A stretch of 64,000 nucleotides of DNA from Clostridium lacusfryxellense (GTDB lineage: Bacteria > Bacillota > Clostridia > Clostridiales > Clostridiaceae), in NCBI RefSeq assembly GCF_018861735.1, contig NZ_JAHLEB010000025.1:1-64000 (forward strand), read 5' to 3'. Position numbers and translations under genes: made by a program. Below, one piece after another: positions 8,270-17,394 of the stretch (its first letter is position 1; every line of letters starts with the position of its first letter). The notes under the pieces are model-generated. The model was not told where the DNA came from, did not search any database, and was given only the letters and a program-made list of their open reading frames with translations.

Positions 8270-9790
8270 TTAATTTTTATTATCAATTTCATTTTTTTCT
8301 CCTGTTATACAATAAAGAATCTTCTCAAGATCAAACTGTTCTCTTTTTATATCTAGAACCTCTTGTCCATTATATATTCCTAGAATTCTATCACTCATTC
8401 CCATAAGCTCCGAGAAATCTGAAGAAATCAATATTATAGCCCCATTGTTTAAAACAATCTCATTCATAATATTGTAAACCTCAACTTTAGATCCACTGTC
8501 AAGCCCAGCAGTTGGTTCATCAAATATAAATACCTTGGCGCCACTAAATAGCCACTTTGATAATACTACCTTTTGTTGATTACCTCCACTTAAGTTTTTT
8601 ACTATCTGTTCAATAAAAGGAGTTTTTATAACAAGTTTTTTTATATATCTTCTTGCTATATTCTTTTCTTTTTCTTTTCTTAAAAAAAAGCCTTCTTTAG
8701 CCTTGTTCAAATTTGTTAAAGTAATATTACTGGCAATATCAAAGTTTTGTATCAAACCCTCAGCAAGTCTATCCTCAGACACGAATCCAATTCCCGCTTT
8801 AATAGCATCACGAGGGGATTTTATATTTAGTTTTGTACCATTAAGAAACATTTGCCCATTAGTTAATTCACAAATCCCAAAAATTGCTTTTGCAATTGTA
8901 GTTCTTCCTGAACCAACCAATCCTGCGATACCTAAAACTTCACCTTTTTTTATAGCAAAATTTATATTATTTATTATGTTACTTACACTCAAATTTTCTG
9001 CTTTGAATAACACCCTACCCTTTTGAACTGTAAGTTTTGGATATCTGTCCTTTAAATCATTACCCGCAGAAAGCTTAATTAACATATTTTTAGTTAACTC
9101 TTCTGGTGTTCCTGTAGTAACTATTTGTCCATCACGCATAATTGTAATTCTATCTGAGATTCTAAGTACTTCTTCAACTCTATGTGAAATAAAAACTATA
9201 GAAATCTTCTTTTGTTTGAGATTCTCTATAATTTTATAGATATTTTCAATATCAATGTTAGAAAACAGATTTGTAGGTTCATCCATAATTATCACTTGAG
9301 ACTTTACCGAAATAGCCTTTGCAATTTCAAGGAGCTGTTTTTCCCATAGGTCGAGTTCCTTAACTAATCGCTTAGGATTTAGATTAAAATTCAAATCTTT
9401 AAAGATCTTTTGACAATCATAGTACATTTTATCAGTTTTAATTATTCTACCAGCTATTTTACTTTCTCCTGCAATATTAAATAGGAATAAATTTTCTGCA
9501 ACTGTTAGGTCAGGAAAGGTTAAATGATCTTGAAAAACAGATCTTATACCTGATATTTGAGCATCATTATAACTCTTAAAGTTTACATTTTCCCCATTAA
9601 AATAAATCAATCCTGAATCAGGTTGTAATACCCCCGAAAGAATTTTCATCAGAACTGATTTTCCAGAACCATTTTCACCAAAAAGTGTATGAACTTCACC
9701 TGGTTTTACATTGAAATTTATATCTTTTAAAACAGATACATCATTAAATTGTTTACTTATACCACACATTTCAATTATATAACCACTCAT
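8270..9790 (-). CDS. Sugar ABC transporter ATPase, RbsA-type with two nucleotide-binding domains
   Basis: A 506-residue tandem ATPase of the ribose/galactose importer class. The first domain has Walker A GENGSGKS and Walker B IIMDEPTN; the second has the family's relaxed GLVGSGRT loop, LSGGNQQKVVLSKWL and Walker B FIFDEPTAG. In the first domain the signature segment reads LDLWEKQLLEIAKAI where relatives have a sequence like LSVAQQQ, so that signature is eroded. The ATG at 9790 is preferred because AAGGAG sits seven bases upstream; an in-frame ATG two codons earlier is too close. It is the last gene of an operon with two permeases, a binding protein and a DeoR regulator. The substrate is unknown; a pentose, deoxyhexose or polyol is possible. 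Confidence 0.85.
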   Translation of the reverse strand: MSGYIIEMCGISKQFNDVSVLKDINFNVKPGEVHTLFGENGSGKSVLMKILSGVLQPDSGLIYFNGENVNFKSYNDAQISGIRSVFQDHLTFPDLTVAENLFLFNIAGESKIAGRIIKTDKMYYDCQKIFKDLNFNLNPKRLVKELDLWEKQLLEIAKAISVKSQVIIMDEPTNLFSNIDIENIYKIIENLKQKKISIVFISHRVEEVLRISDRITIMRDGQIVTTGTPEELTKNMLIKLSAGNDLKDRYPKLTVQKGRVLFKAENLSVSNIINNINFAIKKGEVLGIAGLVGSGRTTIAKAIFGICELTNGQMFLNGTKLNIKSPRDAIKAGIGFVSEDRLAEGLIQNFDIASNITLTNLNKAKEGFFLRKEKEKNIARRYIKKLVIKTPFIEQIVKNLSGGNQQKVVLSKWLFSGAKVFIFDEPTAGLDSGSKVEVYNIMNEIVLNNGAIILISSDFSELMGMSDRILGIYNGQEVLDIKREQFDLEKILYCITGEKNEIDNKN

Positions 9791-9829
9791 ATGCATTCTC
9801 CTTAACTTTATAAATAATACAAATATGTC

Positions 9830-10624
9830 TTATCTCTCATCTACCTTATCCTCATTAAATGCAGTAAATAACTGAATATTAGTTTCGAAAAACAACTTTT
9901 TATATTCCAAAGACACCTGTGCGTTTGTAACTACTTTTTTAACTAAATCAATATTTCCTAGTTGTACAAAAGCCCTCTTATCAAACTTTGAATAATCAAC
10001 TACAATTATTGACTCCCCTGCATTTTGTAATATTATATTATATATTTCTGAAAGTTCGACGCTGCTTATGGTGTATCCGTGTTCTATACTTATCCCATCA
10101 ACTGAAAAAAATGCTTTATTAACAAAAATTCCTTCAAGCATTTTCTTCGAAAATTGCCCTGAAGTTGAAATTGAATTACCAACAGATTGAATATTCCCCC
10201 CAAGAACAATTAAATTGATATTATTACACCCATAAAGCTCTATTATAATATTCATATTATTAGTAACTACAGTTAACTGTTTTCTGTCTTTTATATGTTT
10301 TGCTATTAATTGACAAGTGGTACCTGACCCTAGAAAAATAACATCCCCATTTATTATCATTTGTGATGCTATTATGCCTATTTGTTTTTTTTCTTCAATA
10401 TATGGGTCATCTATAAAGCTTAACACGACCTCTTGATCGACATCTTCGTTAATCACTGCTCCACCATGAGTTTTAGTTAAAAATCCTTCATCTTCAAGTT
10501 TTTCAAGGTCCCTGCGAATTGTCGCCTCTGATACTGATAAAATGGAGCTTAAAGTTGATATATCCACATGTTTATATTCCAGTAAAACTTCCCGTACTTT
10601 GGCTAATCTTTCAGCTGCAAACAT
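9830..10624 (-). CDS. DeoR-family transcriptional regulator in the sugar ABC operon
   Basis: A 264-residue repressor of the DeoR/GlpR class. The N-terminal winged helix shows LSVSEATIRRDLEKLEDEGF, and the C-terminal sugar-phosphate sensing domain starts near residue 75 with GSGTTCQLIA and VTNNMNI. Such proteins usually release DNA when a phosphorylated sugar intermediate binds. The ATG at 10624 has AAAGGGAG seven bases upstream; the open frame reaches 15 codons further but without a better site. It lies between the binding protein and the ATPase genes, same strand, so it is co-transcribed with the importer and probably controls it. Confidence 0.85.
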   Translation of the reverse strand: MFAAERLAKVREVLLEYKHVDISTLSSILSVSEATIRRDLEKLEDEGFLTKTHGGAVINEDVDQEVVLSFIDDPYIEEKKQIGIIASQMIINGDVIFLGSGTTCQLIAKHIKDRKQLTVVTNNMNIIIELYGCNNINLIVLGGNIQSVGNSISTSGQFSKKMLEGIFVNKAFFSVDGISIEHGYTISSVELSEIYNIILQNAGESIIVVDYSKFDKRAFVQLGNIDLVKKVVTNAQVSLEYKKLFFETNIQLFTAFNEDKVDER

Positions 10625-10730
10625 GTCATATCTCCCTTTCTCCGTTTTTATAATATTATTTATACCCATTAATTTTCATCTAAATTATAACATACTCTTT
10701 AATATATGTAATCATAAGTAGAGTATTATG

Positions 10731-11669
10731 TTACTTTATATCCTCTTTAGTTATTAATTTAACCGAAATATAAATTTCTTTATTTTTCTCATCATCAAAA
10801 TCTATTTTTTTGCCTTTTATCAATTTATCTGCTAAACCTACCGTAGCCTTACCCATTTCGCCTGGTGATTGCTTAATAGTTGCAGCCATAATTCCATTTT
10901 TTATTGCATCAAGAGCTATTTTATCACCATTAAACCCAATTATCATTATATCTTTTCTTTTAGAGTCAATACATGCTTGCGCAGCTCCAACCGCCATGGG
11001 ATCATTCTCACAAAACACTACTTGAATTTTAGGATTAGAAGTGATAATATCCTTCATTATAGAATACCCTTCCTCTTGCTTACTATGCCCAGAAAGTTCT
11101 ATAACCACTTTAAACCCCGCTGCTGTAACAGTGTTTTTAAAGCCCTCTCCTCTTCTTGAAGCAAATATAGCTGAAGGCTCAGCTTTTATTATGGCAGCCT
11201 CATGGGATCCCTTTTTAATATTTTTAACAGCATAATCTCCCGCCATCTTCCCGCCACCAATATTGTCTGAAATTACTATAGCATCATAATTAGAGTTACC
11301 ACCTCCAATATCATCTACAATTACAGGAATTTTTTTAGCATGGGCAGCTTCTACAATTGGACCTAATGCCTCAGGATTATTAGGTGAAATAATCAAAGCA
11401 GAAATATCTTGATTTATTAGGTCCTGGGCACCAGATACCATTTGCATTTGATCACTTTTTTGATCATGTAAAATATACCCATACCCTAAATCTAGCACAC
11501 CTTGCTTTGTACCTTTTTCCATTCCTTGAAAATACTCATATTGCATATCATATACTGAAAACCCTATTTTTGATTTAGAAACTTCATTTATATTCTTCTT
11601 GCCACAACCTATAATTGTAAAAGCAAGGGTTAATGAAATAACTATTAAAAAGCCTCTTACTTTTATCAT
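10731..11669 (-). CDS. Sugar-binding lipoprotein of the RbsB-type ABC importer
   Basis: A 312-residue periplasmic-binding-protein-like lipoprotein. The first 22 residues form a signal peptide ending in a TIIGC lipobox, so the mature protein is anchored by a cysteine on the outer face of the membrane. The rest is the two-lobed type I sugar-binding fold: IGFSVYDMQYEYFQGMEKG at the start, QDISALIISPNNPEA, then GFNGDKIALDAI near the end. AGGGGAG precedes the ATG. It follows the two permease genes and precedes the regulator. The ligand is not predictable; the fold binds ribose, galactose, allose, polyols or autoinducer-like sugars. Confidence 0.85.
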   Translation of the reverse strand: MIKVRGFLIVISLTLAFTIIGCGKKNINEVSKSKIGFSVYDMQYEYFQGMEKGTKQGVLDLGYGYILHDQKSDQMQMVSGAQDLINQDISALIISPNNPEALGPIVEAAHAKKIPVIVDDIGGGNSNYDAIVISDNIGGGKMAGDYAVKNIKKGSHEAAIIKAEPSAIFASRRGEGFKNTVTAAGFKVVIELSGHSKQEEGYSIMKDIITSNPKIQVVFCENDPMAVGAAQACIDSKRKDIMIIGFNGDKIALDAIKNGIMAATIKQSPGEMGKATVGLADKLIKGKKIDFDDEKNKEIYISVKLITKEDIK

Positions 11670-11680
11670 TTATTTCTCCC

Positions 11681-12685
11681 CTAAGTTATATTTGTATTTA
11701 CTACTTTATTTCCCTTTAACTTTGCCTTTATTAACTTGCCGTCACCACCAATAGAAAATGCTACCACCAAAATGATCCCTTCTACTACCTTTTGCATATA
11801 GGCATCAACATGAAACATATTCATACCGATATAAATGGATGCGAAAAAAATAGACGCAAGTGTTGTATTAAGAATACTCCCCTTTCCACCTTTAAGGCTA
11901 GTACCTCCAAGAACCACAGCTGCAATAACATCAAATTCATATCCGACTTTCATTTCTGCATTAGCTGACCACATTCTTGAACTTATAAGAATAGATGCAA
12001 TAGCTGTAAACATTCCAACTAACGCAAATACAAAAATTTTGACTTTCATGGTATCTATACCTGACAAATAACTCGCTTTTTCAGAATTACCTACTGATAA
12101 AATTTGCCTTCCAAGTATAGTCTTTTTTAATATGACTGATCCTAATATTGCCAATATAATAAATATTATAAAAGGTACAGGTAAACCAATGAAATTTCCA
12201 TTACCTATTACAGTAAACCATTTTTCATTGAATTGTATTGGTCTTCCTTTACTATATATTAATGCTACAGCATTATATATGTAACTCATTCCTAGCGTTG
12301 CTATAAATGCAGGAACTCTAAACTTAGAATATAAAAAGCCATTAATAGCTCCTAGTAATGCTCCACTAATCACTATAATTATCACAGTCGGAATTAATCC
12401 TACTTCTCCTATTATGCTTACTGTAAAAAGAGCAAGTAATCCAACCATGGCACCTATCGATAAATCGATAGCTTTTATTATTATACAAAATGTCATGCCT
12501 ATTGCCGCTACGCCTACAAAGGATGCTTCCCTTAAAATACTAAGATAACTATCAATTACTCTAAAATTTTCGTTTGTAAAAAAAAATACTACCCACAGTA
12601 AAATCAAAGAAACTAATATACCTCTTTCTTTTAAATTAGACCTAAGTTTTGCTTTTAAAGTATCTTTCGATATCAAATTGTCCAA
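11681..12685 (-). CDS. Sugar ABC transporter permease, RbsC-type
   Basis: A polytopic membrane protein of 334 residues with about eight to ten hydrophobic helices. It shows the family pattern KAIDLSIGAMVGL in the first third and VVLGGTSLKGGKGS in the last third. The only supported start is TTG at 12685, with AAGGGG ten bases upstream. It lies 11 bases upstream of the binding-protein gene and is paired with the next permease, so the importer channel is probably a heterodimer. Confidence 0.85.
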   Translation of the reverse strand: MDNLISKDTLKAKLRSNLKERGILVSLILLWVVFFFTNENFRVIDSYLSILREASFVGVAAIGMTFCIIIKAIDLSIGAMVGLLALFTVSIIGEVGLIPTVIIIVISGALLGAINGFLYSKFRVPAFIATLGMSYIYNAVALIYSKGRPIQFNEKWFTVIGNGNFIGLPVPFIIFIILAILGSVILKKTILGRQILSVGNSEKASYLSGIDTMKVKIFVFALVGMFTAIASILISSRMWSANAEMKVGYEFDVIAAVVLGGTSLKGGKGSILNTTLASIFFASIYIGMNMFHVDAYMQKVVEGIILVVAFSIGGDGKLIKAKLKGNKVVNTNIT

Positions 12686-12716
12686 TTATTTGCATCCCCT
12701 TTTGTTTCTTTTAGAA

Positions 12717-13661
12717 CTAGTTTATACTCATTTTTTCTTTTTCCCTAGCTCCACTTGTCGATATAACTAAAATTAATATTATTCCAGTTATCAACCGCTG
12801 GTAGTTATCGGAGATCCCAAGTAAATTTAATCCATTCTTAATAATTCCAAGCATAATCGCAGCACATAAAGTTCCACACAAGTTTCCTTTTCCTCCTGAA
12901 AGCCTTGTGCCCCCGAGGATAGTTGCTGTTATTACCTGAAGTTCAAACCCAACTCCAAATTTTCCATTACCAGTTAATAACTCTGATGTTTGAATTACCC
13001 CGGCAATTACTGACGTAACTGCTGTCATTATAAAAATACAAATTATAGTTTTATCTACCTTAAGTCCTATCATCCTAGCAACTCTTTCATTAGACCCAAC
13101 ACTTCTCACAATTAAACTAAATAATGAATACTTAAATATAAGATAAAATAAAATATATACAAATATAGTTATAATTATTGGTACTGGTATGAATAATATT
13201 TCTCCACTGGAGAACATTTTAATTTGCCTAAAATTTATTAGTGTTACATCCTGTCCATTTGTATATATTGAAGATAACCCTCTATATATTATCATTGTTG
13301 CCAAAGTAGCAACAAAAGTTTGAACCTTGAATTTTGTAATAATCACTCCATTTATGAATCCTAGTATTCCACCTACTAGAATTGCCAATATAACAGAATA
13401 TAAAAGCCCTATACGTGGTATATTGATTGCAAGGACACATGTTGTAAGAGATAATGTAGATCCAATTGATAAATCAAAACTTCCACTAGTAATAGCAAAA
13501 GTCATTCCTGCGGCTGCGATTGCTACCATAGATACTTGTACTAATATATTAACTATATTGCTAATAGCTAATATATTGGGGGTTAATATAGCAAAAATCA
13601 ACAAAGTTGTAATAGACATTATATAAATACCCGCTTTATCCCACAAATCCCAAAATTTCAT
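12717..13661 (-). CDS. Sugar ABC transporter permease, RbsC-type (first gene of operon)
   Basis: A 314-residue integral membrane permease. SGSFDLSIGSTLSLTTC and TILGGTRLSGGKGNLCG are the two family hallmarks at their expected places. GAGG lies ten bases before the ATG. It opens the operon that continues with permease, binding lipoprotein, DeoR regulator and ATPase. Confidence 0.85.
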   Translation of the reverse strand: MKFWDLWDKAGIYIMSITTLLIFAILTPNILAISNIVNILVQVSMVAIAAAGMTFAITSGSFDLSIGSTLSLTTCVLAINIPRIGLLYSVILAILVGGILGFINGVIITKFKVQTFVATLATMIIYRGLSSIYTNGQDVTLINFRQIKMFSSGEILFIPVPIIITIFVYILFYLIFKYSLFSLIVRSVGSNERVARMIGLKVDKTIICIFIMTAVTSVIAGVIQTSELLTGNGKFGVGFELQVITATILGGTRLSGGKGNLCGTLCAAIMLGIIKNGLNLLGISDNYQRLITGIILILVISTSGAREKEKMSIN

Positions 13662-13700
13662 TCTTGCATTACCTCACTAAGAATTTCTTCTTTTAAATTT

Positions 13701-13725
13701 TTAAAACGATTACAAATATATTATA
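13701..13725 (-). promoter_or_regulatory. -10 element and cre-like site before the RbsC-type operon
   Basis: A minus-strand TATAAT (13720-13725) is followed by TGTAATCGTTTTAA (13701-13714), which fits the CcpA cre consensus TGWAANCGNTNNCA except at one position. The -35 is not clear. The site would overlap the transcription start and suggests catabolite repression. Confidence 0.5.
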
Positions 13726-13748
13726 TCATCTATTATAAAAAATTTGAA

Positions 13749-14096
13749 TTAATATATTGTAAATCCCTCAACTACTTTATCTAAATTAACTGCACTAATT
13801 TCATTATGCCTTGTTTCTAATACTATGACTTCATTCTTAACATTAACTTCAGCAAAATTTTCAATAATATCTTTTATTATTTCCCCATCGCATTTATATT
13901 CATCACTAATATAAATTAATTTTTTATAGTCATTTAGAAGAGCATTTTCAATAAATACTAATATATCTTGCGAAGACAATGAAAGTTCTTCTACTGAAAT
14001 TAATACAGATTAACCAATAGACAACTTTGTTCTAAGCTTCATATGTTTTATTCCCATTTGTTTCTTAGTATTATCGAAATCTTTCGATTTTCTCAT
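13749..14096 (-). pseudogene. Chemoreceptor (methyl-accepting protein) remnant, with internal stop and deletion
   Basis: In one minus-strand frame, an ATG at 14096 starts 28 codons ending KLRTKLSIG, the usual cytoplasmic start of clostridial chemoreceptors just before the first membrane helix. A TAA (14010-14012) interrupts it. The frame continues SVLISV, which fits the next residues of that helix, and runs straight into about 75 residues with LSLSSQDILVFIENALL and YKCDGEIIKDIIENFAEV. These resemble the coiled-coil signalling part near the C-terminus of such receptors. The sensor domain, second helix and methylation region are missing. I read this as an in-frame deletion followed by decay. 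The open part alone (13749-13979) could be mistaken for a 76-residue gene. The assignment rests on remembered family patterns, so it is moderate. Confidence 0.45.
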
Positions 14097-14171
14097 TGTC
14101 CTTTCGCCTAAAACCATTATTTATACAACTTGCCCTCTGGCGTAAATATTTGATTTGAATGTCTTTGAATT

Positions 14172-14212
14172 TTTAAAAAACCTCCTACAAATTTTAACTT
14201 TGTAGAAGGTTT
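14172..14212 (-). terminator. Intrinsic terminator of the rhamnose ABC operon
   Basis: A 14-bp stem (14178-14191 and 14199-14212, one G-T pair) with a seven-base loop, followed on the minus strand by TTT and an AT-rich tail. It lies 19 bases past the binding-protein stop. Confidence 0.88.
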
Positions 14213-14230
14213 ATTTAAGTAACTTTTATT

Positions 14231-15271
14231 CTAATATACTGTTTTCCACTGATCAATATTGCTTTTGTTAAATTCAAAGGGATCGCCAAGCATAATTTCA
14301 GTTCCATCATCAACTGTGATAATTGTTTTTTCTCCAAGAGTTCCTGCTTTAAATTTGTCTCCTGTTTTACCGGTTATTGTTCCTTTAACTAAAGCTTCTG
14401 AAGTATAACCAGCTAAGTATCCAACATCAATTGGATTCCAAAGATGAACTGCTGTAGATACTCCACTAGCTATATAATCTGCCATTTCACTAGGAAGTCC
14501 AAGACCTGTTAATTGTACTTTACCATTTAATCCTTTATCAGTTATAACTTTAGCAGCTGCTGCTACTGCAACAGTTGAAGGTGCAACTATACCTTTAAGA
14601 TTAGGATAAGTTTTTAATAATGCTTCTGTTTCAGAAACACTCTTATCTCTTAAATCATCACCATAGGCAACTTTTACAAGTTTTATGTCTTTATATTTTG
14701 GATCTTCGAGTGTTTTTTTCATAACTGTAATCCATGAATTTTGATTGGTCGCTTGTGAAGTTGCACTTAAAATTGCTATGTCTCCTTTTCCACCTATCAT
14801 TTTAGCTATAGTTTCAATTTCAATACGTCCTATTGCATTTGGATCTGCTTGATTAACATGAACCAAACGGCTCTTAGCATTGACTGCTGAATCAAGAGAT
14901 ATAACTTTAATTCCTGCAGCCATTGCTTTTTCAAGTGCTGGTTGTAAAGCATCCGGATCATTTGCAGCTATAGCAATTGAAACAACCTTTTGTGAAACAA
15001 GTTCTTGTATCATCTGAATTTGAGCTTCAGCCGTTGGTTGATCTGGCGCTTTTAATATAGTCTCTCCTCCAATTTCTGTTATTGCCTTCTTGTAACCTTC
15101 CATCTCTTTTTCATTATATGGGTTTCCAGTGCTTTTTACGATAATTGCATATTTAGGTTTTCCACCTGCAGCTGGTGCCGTAGTTGAAGTCCCAGGTGCT
15201 TTTGTACTACATCCTGAAAGTGTTGATAATGTTAGTCCAAGAACCATCATTGATATTAATGTCTTTTTCAT
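14231..15271 (-). CDS. rhaS: Rhamnose-binding lipoprotein RhaS of ABC importer
   Basis: A 346-residue lipoprotein with signal peptide and lipobox (LSGC, Cys about 21), a Ser/Thr/Ala/Gly-rich linker, then the type I binding fold. KGIVAPSTVAVAAAAKVI, QLTGLGLPSEMADYIASG and HLWNPIDVGYLAGY are hallmarks of rhamnose-binding RhaS rather than of ribose or galactose receptors. It captures L-rhamnose outside the cell for the RhaP/RhaQ channel. AGGGGG precedes the ATG. It is the last gene of the ATPase-permease-permease-receptor operon and is followed by a clear terminator. Substrate assignment comes from family resemblance. Confidence 0.85.
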   Translation of the reverse strand: MKKTLISMMVLGLTLSTLSGCSTKAPGTSTTAPAAGGKPKYAIIVKSTGNPYNEKEMEGYKKAITEIGGETILKAPDQPTAEAQIQMIQELVSQKVVSIAIAANDPDALQPALEKAMAAGIKVISLDSAVNAKSRLVHVNQADPNAIGRIEIETIAKMIGGKGDIAILSATSQATNQNSWITVMKKTLEDPKYKDIKLVKVAYGDDLRDKSVSETEALLKTYPNLKGIVAPSTVAVAAAAKVITDKGLNGKVQLTGLGLPSEMADYIASGVSTAVHLWNPIDVGYLAGYTSEALVKGTITGKTGDKFKAGTLGEKTIITVDDGTEIMLGDPFEFNKSNIDQWKTVY

Positions 15272-15328
15272 TTCATATCCCCCTCATTGTCATATATATA
15301 AAACAGATCTAACTGTTCCATATTCGAT

Positions 15329-16324
15329 TTAGTTTTTAAAAGATTTGAATTTAACTTTTTTTATATTTAAATTTGGTATAATAACTGCTACAATTAAGAG
15401 TAATCCTGTTATTACAAGCAATACTTGAGCATTTACATTAAATAAACCAAGACCATATCTTAAGAATCCTATTAGGAAAACTGCTATTATAGCTCCATAA
15501 ATCCTTCCTTTTCCTCCTGCAGTACTAATACCACCGAGTACAACCATAGTTATAATATCTAATTCATATCCAGTTGCTACGTTTGGCCTTGTACTGCCCA
15601 TTCTAGAAGTTAAAAACAGAGCAGTTACTCCAGCCATAAGACCTGCTAACGTAAATACAATAATTTTTGTTTTATCAACTTGTATCCCAGTAAATCTACT
15701 TGCGATAGGATTACTACCTATAGCATAAACTCTTCTTCCAAATGCAGTTTTATTAAGTATGAATGTAAAGATTACTGCACAAATTATAAATACAATAAGT
15801 ATAAATGGTACAGGTCCTACATATCCCCACCCAATTGAGGTGAACCACTCTGGAAATTTACCAGCGGATTGATCTTTAAGTATAATATAAGCAATTCCCC
15901 TATAAAGAATCATAGTTGAAAGCGTAATAATCATGGAAGATAACTCTTTAAACTTTGCTACCAGAACCCCATTTATAAACCCACATAGAGTTCCAACTAG
16001 AAGACAAATTACCATGGCTAAAACCATAGGCACTCCTGAGTTATATAGGACACCCATAACAACTGATGCTAGTGCAACTGTTGATGCAACAGATATGTCA
16101 ATATCTGCGAGTATTATTATAAATGCCATAGGTAAAACAATAAATGCTTTATCAAGAAAGGCCATAGTTGCTCCAATTAAATTATCAGCATTTAGATAAT
16201 ATGGAGTTAACGATCCGTTAATGATTGTCATAACAATAAAAATTAATATAAGTAACCATTCCCACTGAAAGAAAAAGCTCTTCAGTGTCAATTCTTTTTT
16301 ATCAGCAATTATTCTCTGTTTCAT
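15329..16324 (-). CDS. rhaQ: Rhamnose ABC transporter permease RhaQ
   Basis: A 331-residue polytopic membrane permease. It shows ADIDISVASTVALASVV, the family's first transmembrane motif, and MVVLGGISTAGGKGRIYG near the end. The ATG is two bases past the stop of the preceding permease, with AGGAGG 11 bases upstream inside that gene, so the two are translationally coupled. The order ATPase, permease, permease, receptor is that of rhaTPQS. Confidence 0.83.
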   Translation of the reverse strand: MKQRIIADKKELTLKSFFFQWEWLLILIFIVMTIINGSLTPYYLNADNLIGATMAFLDKAFIVLPMAFIIILADIDISVASTVALASVVMGVLYNSGVPMVLAMVICLLVGTLCGFINGVLVAKFKELSSMIITLSTMILYRGIAYIILKDQSAGKFPEWFTSIGWGYVGPVPFILIVFIICAVIFTFILNKTAFGRRVYAIGSNPIASRFTGIQVDKTKIIVFTLAGLMAGVTALFLTSRMGSTRPNVATGYELDIITMVVLGGISTAGGKGRIYGAIIAVFLIGFLRYGLGLFNVNAQVLLVITGLLLIVAVIIPNLNIKKVKFKSFKN

Positions 16325-16326
16325 AC

Positions 16327-17349
16327 TTATATCTTCCTCCTACTGAGATTTTTTTTATCCACTCTTCTTTTAACAATAGTATTTACAATTATAGCAATAA
16401 GAATAATTGCTCCTTGTATAGCATTTTGCCAAAATGTAGATACATTTATAAGTGGTAAGGCATTATTTAAAATTCCAAGTAGAAGGGACCCTATAAGAAT
16501 TCCCGGAATAGTTCCTGAACCACCTGACATACCTACTCCACCTAAAACACAAGCTGCAATAACACTCATTTCATAACCACTAGCAGTATCCCCTTGCGCT
16601 GATGCAAATTTTGATACCCATAAAACACCTGCAAGACCTGCCAGCGCTCCCATTATCGTATAAACCATAAATAGTATTCGTTTATTGTTTATACCACTAA
16701 CCTCAGCCGATTCCGGGTTACTACCAACTGCATAAATTTTTCTACCTGTTCTTGTATGATTAATAAAATAATAGATTATAATATAAACAACAATAGCTAC
16801 AAATATCAAAGTGTTAATTCCTAATATAGAACTAGTTGCAATTGCTTTAAAACTAACTGGCATTTGCTGTGCACTTACCCATTTTCCATTGCTGGACATA
16901 AATGTTAACCCTCTATACACATTCATCATACCAAGTGTTGCAATAATCGGATAAATTCCACCTTTAGAAACAAGTCCACCAACAACAGCACCACAAACAA
17001 TACCTACCCCTATTCCTATACCAATTGCAATTATTGGACTTAAATTTGGATTTGCACTTACTGTGAGCGAAGCTATCATTCCTGATAAAGCAAGGGTTGC
17101 TCCAATGGAAAGATCTATTCCCCTTGTGATCATAACCAACATCATGCCTACTGATAAAATGCTCAATATTGCTGTATTTTTAAGTAAGTCATTTATATTC
17201 TCAAGTGTTAAAAAATTCGGATTACGCATTTGAACAAATATAGAAATAATAACAATAAATCCTATCATTCCTATTTCTCTTGATTTCCCCAAATTTATTT
17301 TACTAAAGGTTTCTTTACTAAAAGTCTTCCTTACCACTTTTTCAGACAT
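16327..17349 (-). CDS. rhaP: Rhamnose ABC transporter permease RhaP
   Basis: A 340-residue membrane permease with TRGIDLSIGATLALSGM near residue 70 and CVLGGVGMSGGSGTIPG near residue 275. The first 30 residues are basic and probably cytosolic. AGGAG precedes the ATG. It pairs with the following RhaQ-type permease to form the import channel. Confidence 0.83.
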   Translation of the reverse strand: MSEKVVRKTFSKETFSKINLGKSREIGMIGFIVIISIFVQMRNPNFLTLENINDLLKNTAILSILSVGMMLVMITRGIDLSIGATLALSGMIASLTVSANPNLSPIIAIGIGIGVGIVCGAVVGGLVSKGGIYPIIATLGMMNVYRGLTFMSSNGKWVSAQQMPVSFKAIATSSILGINTLIFVAIVVYIIIYYFINHTRTGRKIYAVGSNPESAEVSGINNKRILFMVYTIMGALAGLAGVLWVSKFASAQGDTASGYEMSVIAACVLGGVGMSGGSGTIPGILIGSLLLGILNNALPLINVSTFWQNAIQGAIILIAIIVNTIVKRRVDKKNLSRRKI

Positions 17350-17394
17350 AACCTTTCTCCTTATAATTATATTTTAGTATCAATTTATATTATA

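Noticed and set aside
13749-13979. A 76-residue small gene
   Set aside because: Its frame continues upstream through a stop into a chemoreceptor-like N-terminus, and the start is a TTG without a ribosome site. It is better read as part of a decayed receptor gene.
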